Assembly: GCA_018654745.1 (NCBI GenBank)
Contig: JABILA010000071.1
Location: forward strand, 1-64,000
Length of the DNA: 64,000 bases
Direction: 5' to 3'
Origin: Alphaproteobacteria bacterium
GTDB taxonomy: Bacteria > Pseudomonadota > Alphaproteobacteria > UBA2966
The translations under genes were made by a program, and so were the position numbers. This document shows, piece after piece, positions 36,405 to 44,685 of the stretch. Position 1 is the stretch's first letter; the number at the start of each line of letters is the position of its first letter. Below the pieces are notes generated by a model. That model was given only the letters and a program-made list of their open reading frames with translations, had not been told where the DNA came from and made no database searches.

Positions 36405-37148
36405 TCACGAAATGCGTTCTGCCATATCAGGATCGAATGTCCAGGCCGGGGAAACAAAGGTAACGTCATTGCGCACGTAATGGAATGCCACAGCACGACG
36501 CCAACTAGCTGAATTATTGTCGCCGGATCCATGCAGGGTAATGCCGTGATGAAAGGATACGCCACCGCTCGGCACCGGGGCCGCTGTCATGGGTTTATCT
36601 GCCAGTGCTTCTGGCGTCAGTTGCAGATTATAGGGCTCATCCTGCGGCGCTATATGATCTATCAGACCGGTCTTATGGCTGCCGTCGCCATAGTACAGAC
36701 ACCCGTTTTCCACTGTGGCATCATCAAGTGCAATCCAGGCCGTCACGAGCCCGTCCGGGTCGCTGGGTCCGAAATAGAAATTGTCCTGATGAACCGGCTT
36801 CGGCCCGCCTCCTTCCGGTGGTTTGAAAAATATCTGACTGAAATAAACCGTTACGCCGGTTCCACCAATCAGTTGCTCAACCGCATCGACAAGCGATTTT
36901 CGGCTTGCCAGGGTTTTATACACCTGTCGGAAATGAACCGGATCATCCAGCTTTCGTAAATGCCGCCCTGTTGCACCAGCATCCAGATACCAGTGTTCAT
37001 CCATAGGCGTAAGATTGCCCAGGGTTTCACCGGCCCAGGCCATGGCATCATTCCGGGCGGCTTCAATGTCCGTGTTCGAAAGTAATCCGGTCACAGTTAC
37101 ATGGCCCAGGTCTGCATAGTGCGTTATTTGTTCGTCGGACAGCGTCAT
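36405..37148 (-). CDS. Phytanoyl-CoA dioxygenase family Fe(II)/2-oxoglutarate oxygenase
   Basis: This family hydroxylates small molecules with Fe(II), O2 and 2-oxoglutarate. The start at 37148 is chosen because its ATG overlaps the upstream stop (ATGA); 247 residues result. The iron triad is His120-x-Asp122 in PVHQDNFYFG and His206 in GITLHGSG, with Arg218 placed to bind 2-oxoglutarate. The sequence resembles bacterial PhyH enzymes acting on imported organic compounds. With an SsuABC-like importer next door, oxidative release of a group from the imported compound is a fair inference. Confidence 0.85.
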   Translation of the reverse strand: MTLSDEQITHYADLGHVTVTGLLSNTDIEAARNDAMAWAGETLGNLTPMDEHWYLDAGATGRHLRKLDDPVHFRQVYKTLASRKSLVDAVEQLIGGTGVTVYFSQIFFKPPEGGGPKPVHQDNFYFGPSDPDGLVTAWIALDDATVENGCLYYGDGSHKTGLIDHIAPQDEPYNLQLTPEALADKPMTAAPVPSGGVSFHHGITLHGSGDNNSASWRRAVAFHYVRNDVTFVSPAWTFDPDMAERIS

Positions 37149-38257
37149 GCCAGCCACCTCGTCAAATTCGCCTTGATAAAGGCATCGTCTGCCAGGTCGG
37201 CATGATCCCGATAGATCCTGTCGATCTCCGCAGCTTGTCCCGGGCTTAGCGTTTCGTCCTTGTTCAGGCACCAGATACCTTCCAGCAGCCCCTGCCGACG
37301 CAAAACCTCATGACAACCGGCAATGACCCCGGCAAAATCATTCGCAACATCAAAAAATGCCGAATTACAGTCCGTGACCCGTGAATCAAGCGCGAGCAGG
37401 TCGAAATCAACATCTCCGGTTTCTATTGATCGGTGAATTCGTTCAAGCTGTTCTACGGCCGATTTGACCCAGACGCTCCAGTGTCCGAGCAAGCCGCCAC
37501 GAATACGGACGCGAACATCTTCTCCATTCCGTTTGACAAGGAATGGAGACAGCAAATCAAGCACAATATGATCATCGTTGCCCGTGTAGAGCGTTACCCG
37601 GTCTTCGGCCCTGGCAGCGACAACGCCCTTGATGACATCAAGGGTTCGATAGCGATTGAAGGGCGCCATTTTGATCGCAACAACATTTTCAATCGATGCA
37701 AATCGACGCCAGAATTCAGTCGATAACAAAATGCCCCCGACGGCGGGTTGCAGATAGAACCCGATCAAGGGAATTTCCCCGGCCACACGCTCACAATGCT
37801 CAATCAATTCATCTTCCGTAGCGCCCTTGAAGGCTGCAAGACTGAGGAGACCAGCATGGTAGCCAAGGTCACGCGCCAGTTCCGCCTCAGCGACGGCCTG
37901 GGCTGTTTTGCCGACAAGACCGGAAATCTTAATGATCGTTTTTTGTCCGGCCAATGATTGTGGGAGCCAGTGATCGGCTGCTTCCGCAGCCAGTTTCAAT
38001 ACCGGTTCAAATAACCCGACATCACGGATTTCAAACTGGGTTGTATGCACGCCGACAGCCAGACCGGTCGCCCCCGCATCAACATAATATCGCGTCAGCG
38101 CCTTCTGGCGACGTTCATCCAGAGTCCTGTTTTCCGTTAGCGCCAGGGGATGTGCAGGAATGGCACCACCATTTCGCAAAAGGTTTAAAACATCTTCTGG
38201 CAGATCACTCTGGTGCACGGTATTGTTGTTCCCCAAGACAAGAATTGCATGACACAA
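37145..38257 (-). CDS. Dihydrodipicolinate synthase/N-acetylneuraminate lyase family protein
   Basis: This class I aldolase-fold protein has up to 370 residues. The start is uncertain: a GTG further in (VHQSDLPEDVLNLL) with GGGGAA upstream would shorten it by 13 residues, and typical members have about 300-360. The barrel strand GGAIPAHPLALTENRTLD near the start corresponds to the usual substrate-loop region, GATGLAVGVHTTQF follows, and VVAIKMAPFNRY holds the probable Schiff-base lysine. It heads the leftward operon with the dioxygenase and ABC genes. The reaction is unknown; a retro-aldol cleavage of the hydroxylated product would fit. Confidence 0.8.
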   Translation of the reverse strand: MCHAILVLGNNNTVHQSDLPEDVLNLLRNGGAIPAHPLALTENRTLDERRQKALTRYYVDAGATGLAVGVHTTQFEIRDVGLFEPVLKLAAEAADHWLPQSLAGQKTIIKISGLVGKTAQAVAEAELARDLGYHAGLLSLAAFKGATEDELIEHCERVAGEIPLIGFYLQPAVGGILLSTEFWRRFASIENVVAIKMAPFNRYRTLDVIKGVVAARAEDRVTLYTGNDDHIVLDLLSPFLVKRNGEDVRVRIRGGLLGHWSVWVKSAVEQLERIHRSIETGDVDFDLLALDSRVTDCNSAFFDVANDFAGVIAGCHEVLRRQGLLEGIWCLNKDETLSPGQAAEIDRIYRDHADLADDAFIKANLTRWLA

Positions 38258-38263
38258 AAATCC

Positions 38264-38278
38264 AATAGTATGACAATT
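38264..38278. promoter_or_regulatory. Candidate FCD-GntR operator in the divergent DHDPS/SBP region
   Basis: AATAGT-atg-ACAATT is a palindrome with one mismatch per arm pair. It matches the perfect site at 12803-12817 at most positions when read on the other strand. It lies just upstream of the leftward DHDPS-family gene, in the 137-bp gap shared with the rightward binding-protein gene. No clear promoter boxes were identified. Confidence 0.45.
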
Positions 38279-38394
38279 TCAACTTGCGCCCCGACGATTG
38301 TCAATGAATACTCAGGTATCGGGGCCAAATAACCCGACATTTCAAAACTGCTTATCAACAAGCGGACCTATAAATCCCTGGGGAGGAATCCAAT

Positions 38395-39387
38395 ATGAAA
38401 CGTCCAGTTCAACTGGTCGCCGCAGCCGTAACAGCATTCAGTATGCTGGGCGCGGGCCAGTCTTTAGCCGCCACAAAAATCGACTTCATTCTGAACTGGA
38501 TCGCAGGTGGAGACCACGCACCTTACTACTACGCCGAGAAAATGGGTTGGTACAAGGAAGCCGGTCTCGATCTGACAATCCAGCAAGGCAAGGGGTCATC
38601 CATGTCAGCCCAGCGTACGGGCGCGGGTAAAAACCAGATCGGACTTGCCGATATGCCGCCCGTGTTTGCTGCTATCTCAAAAGGCGCAAACCTTGTTGCC
38701 GTCATGAATGTTTACGCCAATTCACCCTATGGCTTTTACTGGCTTAAAAGCAGCGGCATTAAAAGTGCCAAGGACTTCGCAGGCAAAAAAATCGGTAACC
38801 CGCCATGGGATGCTGCGCGCAAAATGTGGCCCGCCTTCGCCGCCAATGTGGGCATCGGTGAAAAATCCGTCAAATGGGTGAACATCCAGCCAAATGCCAA
38901 GCTGTCCGCCCTGAAAGCCGGATCAATCGACGTCACAACGTCTTTCTACAATATCCACCACATCTTCCAGCGCTTGCTGGGTGAAGATATGGGTTATGTC
39001 TCAGGCAAAGCCCACGGCGTGAACCCTTATGGCAACTCAATCATCGTCAACGGTGATTTCCTGGCTGGGAACAAAGCTGCCGTCGGTGCATTTGTAAAAG
39101 TAAACCAGCGCGCATTTCGTGCCTGCGCCGAAAATGCCAAGCCCTGCATTGACGCGCTTGTTGGTGCCAACAAGGGCCTGAAAGCTGCCAATGAAGCGAC
39201 CAACTGGTCCTTGGTCAAGGAACTGATGACAGACGCCACGTCAACGGGTGTCGGCCTTGGCTTCATGGATGTGGCCCGCATGAACAAGTCGTACGAAATC
39301 TTTGCGCCGTTCCTCGACAAGAAATTCGATATGGGCAAACATTTCAGCAACGAGTTCATCGACACAAGCATCAAGATGCCAAAGTAG
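38395..39387 (+). CDS. ABC transporter periplasmic substrate-binding protein (SsuA/THI5-NMT1-like)
   Basis: The 330-residue product has a clear Sec signal peptide (MKRPVQLVAAAVTAFSMLGA, cleavage likely after SLAA near residue 26). It continues with the NMT1/SsuA pattern DFILNWIAGGDHAPYYYAEKMG and RTGAGKNQIGLAD. GKKIGNPPWDAARKMWP and IDVTTSFYNIHHIFQ are later family blocks. GGGGAGG precedes the ATG. It diverges from the DHDPS-PhyH-permease-ATPase operon and is the likely receptor of that importer. A terminator follows at once, so it is transcribed alone. Confidence 0.9.
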   Translation: MKRPVQLVAAAVTAFSMLGAGQSLAATKIDFILNWIAGGDHAPYYYAEKMGWYKEAGLDLTIQQGKGSSMSAQRTGAGKNQIGLADMPPVFAAISKGANLVAVMNVYANSPYGFYWLKSSGIKSAKDFAGKKIGNPPWDAARKMWPAFAANVGIGEKSVKWVNIQPNAKLSALKAGSIDVTTSFYNIHHIFQRLLGEDMGYVSGKAHGVNPYGNSIIVNGDFLAGNKAAVGAFVKVNQRAFRACAENAKPCIDALVGANKGLKAANEATNWSLVKELMTDATSTGVGLGFMDVARMNKSYEIFAPFLDKKFDMGKHFSNEFIDTSIKMPK

Positions 39388-39409
39388 CATTTTCGACAAC
39401 TAGAAATCA

Positions 39410-39442
39410 GGGATGCGCGGGTAACTGTGCATCCCTTTTTTT
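39410..39442 (+). terminator. Rho-independent terminator after the binding-protein gene
   Basis: GGGATGC and GCATCCC form a 7-bp stem with a 12-base loop, followed by TTTTTTT. It starts 22 bp past the stop of the ABC binding-protein gene. Confidence 0.88.
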
Positions 39443-39544
39443 ATCCTGGATTTTTGTCTCAATTGGATCACCTAGTTGGAGAAAGCGTGACAGGAACATC
39501 AGGTTTTCATACATCGTCTTTGTTTTGTTCAGAGGTATTCCGGG

Positions 39545-40357
39545 ATGACCACTGCAGGAAATATGAGCGCATTGGATTTTCGACGCATGTTGATATTGCC
39601 CAGGGCTTTTGTCGTCATCATTTTTCTGATCTTCCTGACTTTATCCAGATCCGGCAGTGCAGCCGAACCTGTGAAACTTGCAATCGGAGAGTGGGCACCG
39701 TTTTTTTCAGAATCAGTACCAGGTTATGGGCCTGTATCTGAAATCGTCAGCCGCGCCTTCGAAATTGAAGGCCGGAAATCTGAATTCTCGTTCCGACCCT
39801 GGAAGCGCGCCATGATCATGACAACGCGTGGCAAATTTGATGGCACGCCGGGTTGGGTTTTCAGTGAAGAACGCTCAAAGGATTTTCTCTATTCCGAGAG
39901 TTTATTTGAACAACGGGATCTGATTTACATGTTGGCCGACAGTCAGTTTGACTTTACATCCGCGGCAGACTTTGCTGGCAAAAGTACGCGCGTCCTGATC
40001 GGATCATATATTGGCGACGAGTTTGACGCTTTGGCCAAAAAGGGTCAGTTGACCGTCGGCGAGTCTCGCAGTTACGAAGACATGTTCCTGCTGTTGGTCG
40101 AAAAAAAGATTGATTTCATCTATCTCGGCGAACTGGTTGGCAGGGATATTGTGCAAAACAAACTTCCCTTCAGATATCGAAGCCTGATCAAGGCCAAGAA
40201 TTCATTCAGGGAGCCGCACAAATACTATCTCCTTGTTTCCAAACAAAGAAAAGACGGTTTGCTACTGCTGAATACCTTCAACACAGGTCTCAGAAAATTG
40301 CGCGATAGCGGCGAGTATCTTCGGATATACAACAAGGTCTTTCGATCATTACCTTGA
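39545..40357 (+). CDS. Periplasmic solute-binding (SBP_bac_3-like) protein
   Basis: The 270-residue product has an N-terminal hydrophobic segment (residues 20-35, IFLIFLTLSRSGSAAEP) that reads as a signal peptide. A type 2 periplasmic binding fold follows: LAIGEWAPFFSESVPGYGP at the first strand, FDGTPGWVFSEERSKDFLYS, and a second lobe with LIGSYIGDEFDALAKKG. No transporter genes adjoin it, so it may be an orphan sensor or receptor, as is common for amino-acid-like SBPs of this size. It converges on the GNAT gene with a 1-bp gap. Confidence 0.75.
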   Translation: MTTAGNMSALDFRRMLILPRAFVVIIFLIFLTLSRSGSAAEPVKLAIGEWAPFFSESVPGYGPVSEIVSRAFEIEGRKSEFSFRPWKRAMIMTTRGKFDGTPGWVFSEERSKDFLYSESLFEQRDLIYMLADSQFDFTSAADFAGKSTRVLIGSYIGDEFDALAKKGQLTVGESRSYEDMFLLLVEKKIDFIYLGELVGRDIVQNKLPFRYRSLIKAKNSFREPHKYYLLVSKQRKDGLLLLNTFNTGLRKLRDSGEYLRIYNKVFRSLP

Positions 40358-40358
40358 A

Positions 40359-41234
40359 CTAGCCAAGTTCAGGACCAGCAATCGCAAAGATATGCTGTGG
40401 CTGATCAAAAGGCTCTGTCCGGCCGATCAGCATGCGGGTAAAGGGACGCTGCACCGTAAAATCGCGGGACTTTAGCCAGGCTGACAACATTTCACAGGCA
40501 TCTGGCACGTCAATATAAAGTCCACAATTCAGATCATTGAAAACCCGGTCCAGCAGATCAAGGGCGATTTGTTCGTTGTCTGCAACCACAGGACCGACTT
40601 GTAGATTTTCCCGACCATCCCGGGCCAGAACAAACCCGGCAATTGTGCTGCTTTCATCATTGCGTGCGACCAGTGCCTGCTCTGGACAGCGCTGCAAAAG
40701 ATGCGCAATAACGTCCCGGCGGTCACCCCCAAACCTGGGGCCGTCATATGCCAGAATATCATCCAGATCAGCATCCGAAGCTGCAACGACGGTAACCCCG
40801 GCTGGCACCGCCACCGGTGCTGACCAGCCAGGTTCAGACGCCTGCCAACGACTGATTTCATAAACCGGCTTGAAACCAAGAGGCACATAGACGGATTTGC
40901 CCGCAGGTGTTGCATCCAGCCCCGGGGTCTGTCCCGCGGCCTGCACTTTCTCGATCAAATGCGCCATCAAACGTGAGGCTATATTCTGGCGCTGATAATC
41001 AGCCGTAACCAAAATCATGCTGAGCCAGGCTATGTCTCCGCTTTGAGGCAAGGACAGGGCCGTGGCGATCAACCGGCCCTCCTCGTTTCGCAATCCCACA
41101 GCGTCACCAGCGGCTATCATCAAACGCCAGTCTTGCGGGGCCTGGTTCCAGTTTGCTTCTTGCGAAAGAAGCATGGCCTCGTCAATGTCCTCTGTTCGCA
41201 AGGGCTGAATGGGGATTTGGGAAAGATCAGCCAT
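40359..41234 (-). CDS. GNAT family N-acetyltransferase with a C-terminal Acetyltransf_18-like domain
   Basis: The 291-residue protein has an N-terminal GNAT fold with the acetyl-CoA loop in TADYQRQNIASRLMAHL near residue 80 and SVYVPLGFKPVYE near residue 122. A second domain from about residue 150 (VTVVAASDADLDDILAYDGPRFGGDR) is typical of the two-domain GNAT/Acetyltransf_18 proteins. It is the last gene of the leftward operon from 51141, 3 bp after the epimerase-like gene. The acceptor is unknown; detoxification of a pathway intermediate is possible. Confidence 0.78.
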   Translation of the reverse strand: MADLSQIPIQPLRTEDIDEAMLLSQEANWNQAPQDWRLMIAAGDAVGLRNEEGRLIATALSLPQSGDIAWLSMILVTADYQRQNIASRLMAHLIEKVQAAGQTPGLDATPAGKSVYVPLGFKPVYEISRWQASEPGWSAPVAVPAGVTVVAASDADLDDILAYDGPRFGGDRRDVIAHLLQRCPEQALVARNDESSTIAGFVLARDGRENLQVGPVVADNEQIALDLLDRVFNDLNCGLYIDVPDACEMLSAWLKSRDFTVQRPFTRMLIGRTEPFDQPQHIFAIAGPELG

Positions 41235-41237
41235 GGG

Positions 41238-42281
41238 CTAGTAACTTCCGTCCCTGGCTTCGTAATGGGTTGGCTTACCAAGACTGGCCTGACCACGACT
41301 GACCCAATCTGCGACCCAGCCGATCATGGTGTCCGTATCGACGACAGCCAAACCGAATAATCCAACAGCCTTTTCAGTGTTTGAAAGCCAGGCCATAGGT
41401 GCCGGTGTGCCTGTAAATTGCGGCTTCTTCCCCATCACACTGCCAAAAGCTTCAGCAAGGCTTTTAACCTCAAGCGTCTCGGCACCGGATACATTCAGAA
41501 CCGAAGCGGGATTTTCACACAGGTGAAGGCAGCGCAGAGCCTGGGAAATCGCATCTCCTTGCCAGATCACATTGACATGGCCCATGCCGAGATCAATGGC
41601 CTCTTCGTTCCACACCTTGCTGGCAATGTCGTAGAGAACGCCGTACCGCATATCGATGGCATAATTCAATCGGTACATCAGGACAGAATTGCCGTTCTGA
41701 CGGCTGAAATAATCAAACATCCGCTCCCGACCCAGACAGGAATAGGCATACTCCCCGGCAGGTGGCAAAGGCGGTGTGTCTTCACTGGCACCACCACTTG
41801 TGATCGACACAAATGGATAAACGCAGCCTGTCGAAAAAACAACGACACGGGAATTTGTGAATGTTTTGGCAACTATCGCCGGCACTTCGACGTTCATGGC
41901 CCAGGTCAGTTCTTCTGATCCTGTCGTCCCAAACTTGCGACCGGCCATAAAAATGATGTTGGGAATTTGTGGCAATTCAGAAACGGCGGCCTCATCCAGC
42001 AGATCACAAGTGATCGTCTCAACACCCCACGATTGAAGCTTGTCGGCCACTGCCGGATCGGTAAAGCGCGCCACGCCGATCACGCGCTTGTCCGGTGCGG
42101 CGCGTTTGGCCAGACGGGCAAGGGTTGGTCCCATTTTGCCACCAACACCCAGAATCATGATATCGCCTTCAAGCCGCGCGAGATCATCAATCAGAGCCTG
42201 GCTTGGCAAGGTCATGAAATCTTCCAGCGCAATCTCGTCTTCAAAGGCCAGCGGAAACGTATCTTTGGAAAGAATAGTCAT
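41238..42281 (-). CDS. NAD-dependent epimerase-like protein lacking the active-site lysine
   Basis: The 347-residue product has a Rossmann start (IMILGVGGKMGPTLARLA, residues 41-58) and an SDR core with FSTGCVYP near residue 149. The expected Tyr-x3-Lys is Tyr180-Ser-Cys-Leu-Gly184, so the catalytic lysine is replaced by glycine. It may therefore be a non-classical oxidoreductase or a binding protein. Later blocks (HVNVIWQGDAISQALRCL and LNVSGAETLEV) are ordinary extended-SDR features. It lies 41 bp after the first CoxL-like gene in the same operon. Confidence 0.72.
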   Translation of the reverse strand: MTILSKDTFPLAFEDEIALEDFMTLPSQALIDDLARLEGDIMILGVGGKMGPTLARLAKRAAPDKRVIGVARFTDPAVADKLQSWGVETITCDLLDEAAVSELPQIPNIIFMAGRKFGTTGSEELTWAMNVEVPAIVAKTFTNSRVVVFSTGCVYPFVSITSGGASEDTPPLPPAGEYAYSCLGRERMFDYFSRQNGNSVLMYRLNYAIDMRYGVLYDIASKVWNEEAIDLGMGHVNVIWQGDAISQALRCLHLCENPASVLNVSGAETLEVKSLAEAFGSVMGKKPQFTGTPAPMAWLSNTEKAVGLFGLAVVDTDTMIGWVADWVSRGQASLGKPTHYEARDGSY

Positions 42282-42322
42282 TGGTAAATCGATTCCCTAA
42301 AACGACTTCAGTTATACATGGC

Positions 42323-44641
42323 TCATTGCCCATGCTCTCTGCAAATCTGCCAGATTTTTTCTGCGGTCCATGGCATCGTTATCGTTGATATTGAAGACAT
42401 TGGCCCGAGAGCATCTGCAACGGCGTTCAGAGCCGCTGCTGGTGCGCCGATAGTGCCCAGTTCGCCCACTCCCTTGAAGCCCATATGATTGTTCGGCGAA
42501 GGTGTGTTTACACTGACGTGGTCGATCATCGGAAAGTCGTCTGCCAGCGGGACGCTGTAATCCATCCACGACCCGGTGATCAGCTGTCCATTGTCCGGAT
42601 CATACAGGCAGTCTTCCTGAAAAGCCTGGCCCAGACCTTGTGCGATCCCGCCGTGCATCTGGGCAGCGACCAGGGCCGGATTAACCTCCGCCCCGACATC
42701 AGCAGCGGATGTTACCCGATCAACTCGGACGAAACCGGTGGCAGGGTCAATTTCAACTTCGCAGACGATTGCCCCTTGTGGCAAGGTCGCCTTCTGGTCT
42801 TCAAATTCAGATTGCCCCTCAATGGCAGGCGGCAGATGTGAGGGCAGATTATCCATATCGGCAATGCGGGCCGCCAGATCATATAATCCGATAGCTCTGT
42901 CTGTACCCTGGATCAGGAAACGACCGTCGCGAATTTCAATATCCTCGGTCGCCGCTTCAAGAACATGTGCTGCCAGTTCACGGCCCTGGTCAGCTGCCCG
43001 TTTGGCCGCGCGTGCCAAAGTCGCGCCCGAAATCACCGTTGAAGATGATCCGCCCGTGCCACCACCCTTGGGGATAAGAGCTGTATCCCCCTCCTGAACA
43101 CGCACTTCGTCGTATGGCACATCAAAGGCTTCGGCAACGATCTGGGCAAAGGCTGTTTCGTGCCCCTGTCCGGACGACTGCCCACCGGCCAACGCCGATA
43201 CATATCCTTCTGCCTTGACGGCAACGACACTGTTTTCATCCGTGATGCCGCCAGTGCAGTGGACGTAAACCGACAGGCCAATCCCCCTCAGCAGTCCCTG
43301 ACTTTCACTTGCTGTTCGCCGGGCCGCAAACCCGTTCCAGTCCGCGCGTTCAACGGCGGCATTCATCACGGCTTCAAAATCGCCACTTTCGTAAATCAAT
43401 TGCACAGGCGTGGTGTAGGGCATGGCGGAGGCAGGCACCATATTGCGACGCCGGATTTCCAAACGGTCTATGCCCGTCTTTTTGGCCGCCAGATCGACAA
43501 CGGCTTCCAGCATGGTAATGGGGTCGGGGCCACCGGCACCGCGGAACGCATCCACAGGCAAGGTATTGGTAAATACACCGCGCACCCGAAGATCCATGTT
43601 TGGAATTTGATAACATCCACTGGCGGCGCGACTGACACCGCTGGTTGGAATGCCAGGACCAAATGTAGAAAGATAGACTCCAAGATTGGCGATGTTGTCG
43701 AAACGCACAGCCAGGAATTTGCCGACCTTGTCCACTGCAAGATCAACCCGGCCGGTCAAGGCACGGGACTGTACATCTGAAACAAGACTTTCGGCCCGGT
43801 CCTGTTCCCAGCGCACCGGACAGTTCAGTTGTTGTGCGGCAAAGATAATTGCCGCCTGTTCCACATAGGCAAAATATTTTGGCCCAAAGCCACCGCCGAC
43901 ATCACCTGTGACAACGCGTAACCAGGATTTTGGCTGGCCAAATACATGTTCGGCGTAGATCGTCTGCAATAGATTTGCGCCCTGGGAAGGGCAATAAAGC
44001 GTAATGCCACCGTCATCCGGTACGGCAATCGCTGTACGTGTTTCAATTGCGGCGTAATGTAGACGGTTGCCGTGATAATCCAGTGACACGACATGTTCGG
44101 CGGCTTCGAACGCGGCGCTGGTTGCTATCTGGTCTCCGGCCCGCCAGTTGTAACAGAGGTTGCCCGGTGCCTGATCCCAGACAATCGGCGCGCCGTCTTC
44201 CAGCGCTTTTGCCTCGGCAGTAACCGCATCTCTTTCCGCGTAATCCACAAAAACTGATTCTGCTGCTTGCCTGGCTTGCTGCAGGGTGTCGGCAACAACA
44301 AGAGCCACACTTTCACCCACATGGCGTACCCGGTTCGTTACCAGAACCCGGCGTGGGGGTTCAATATTCAGATTACCGTCGACGTCCGTAACCGGGCTGA
44401 TCGTGGGGATGGGCTTCAGATCAGCTGTATCCTCGCCGGTAAGAACAGCGCGCACACCGGGCATACTGCGCGCGTCGTCTGCATCAATTCCGAGGATATC
44501 GGCATGGGCATAGGGACTGCGTACGAATATCGCATGGCATTCACCATCATAGTGCTGATTCGCTGTAAACCGGCCTTCACCGCGCAGAAGCCGGTTGTCT
44601 TCCAGCCTGAGGACAGATTGTCCTATCTTGCCTTTTTCCAT
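42323..44641 (-). CDS. Xanthine dehydrogenase-family molybdopterin-binding (CoxL-like) subunit, copy 1
   Basis: This is the large subunit of a molybdenum hydroxylase, which oxidises aldehydes, CO or N-heterocycles with water as oxygen donor. The start at 44641 (MEKGKIGQSVLRLED) has GGGGAGG just upstream, giving 772 residues. Visible motifs are GGFGPKYFAYVEQA for the cofactor, FRGAGGPDPI at the form II active-site loop (no CO-dehydrogenase VAYRCSFR), GTGGSSSTVISGATL, and KGVGELGTIGAP with the catalytic glutamate. It lies 44 bp after a second large subunit. No FAD or 2Fe-2S subunit gene is in the operon. Substrate unknown. Confidence 0.88.
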   Translation of the reverse strand: MEKGKIGQSVLRLEDNRLLRGEGRFTANQHYDGECHAIFVRSPYAHADILGIDADDARSMPGVRAVLTGEDTADLKPIPTISPVTDVDGNLNIEPPRRVLVTNRVRHVGESVALVVADTLQQARQAAESVFVDYAERDAVTAEAKALEDGAPIVWDQAPGNLCYNWRAGDQIATSAAFEAAEHVVSLDYHGNRLHYAAIETRTAIAVPDDGGITLYCPSQGANLLQTIYAEHVFGQPKSWLRVVTGDVGGGFGPKYFAYVEQAAIIFAAQQLNCPVRWEQDRAESLVSDVQSRALTGRVDLAVDKVGKFLAVRFDNIANLGVYLSTFGPGIPTSGVSRAASGCYQIPNMDLRVRGVFTNTLPVDAFRGAGGPDPITMLEAVVDLAAKKTGIDRLEIRRRNMVPASAMPYTTPVQLIYESGDFEAVMNAAVERADWNGFAARRTASESQGLLRGIGLSVYVHCTGGITDENSVVAVKAEGYVSALAGGQSSGQGHETAFAQIVAEAFDVPYDEVRVQEGDTALIPKGGGTGGSSSTVISGATLARAAKRAADQGRELAAHVLEAATEDIEIRDGRFLIQGTDRAIGLYDLAARIADMDNLPSHLPPAIEGQSEFEDQKATLPQGAIVCEVEIDPATGFVRVDRVTSAADVGAEVNPALVAAQMHGGIAQGLGQAFQEDCLYDPDNGQLITGSWMDYSVPLADDFPMIDHVSVNTPSPNNHMGFKGVGELGTIGAPAAALNAVADALGPMSSISTITMPWTAEKIWQICREHGQ

Positions 44642-44685
44642 ATGGCCCTCCCCTTGAAACAGAGTGCCTGTCCCGTTTGCAGGAA

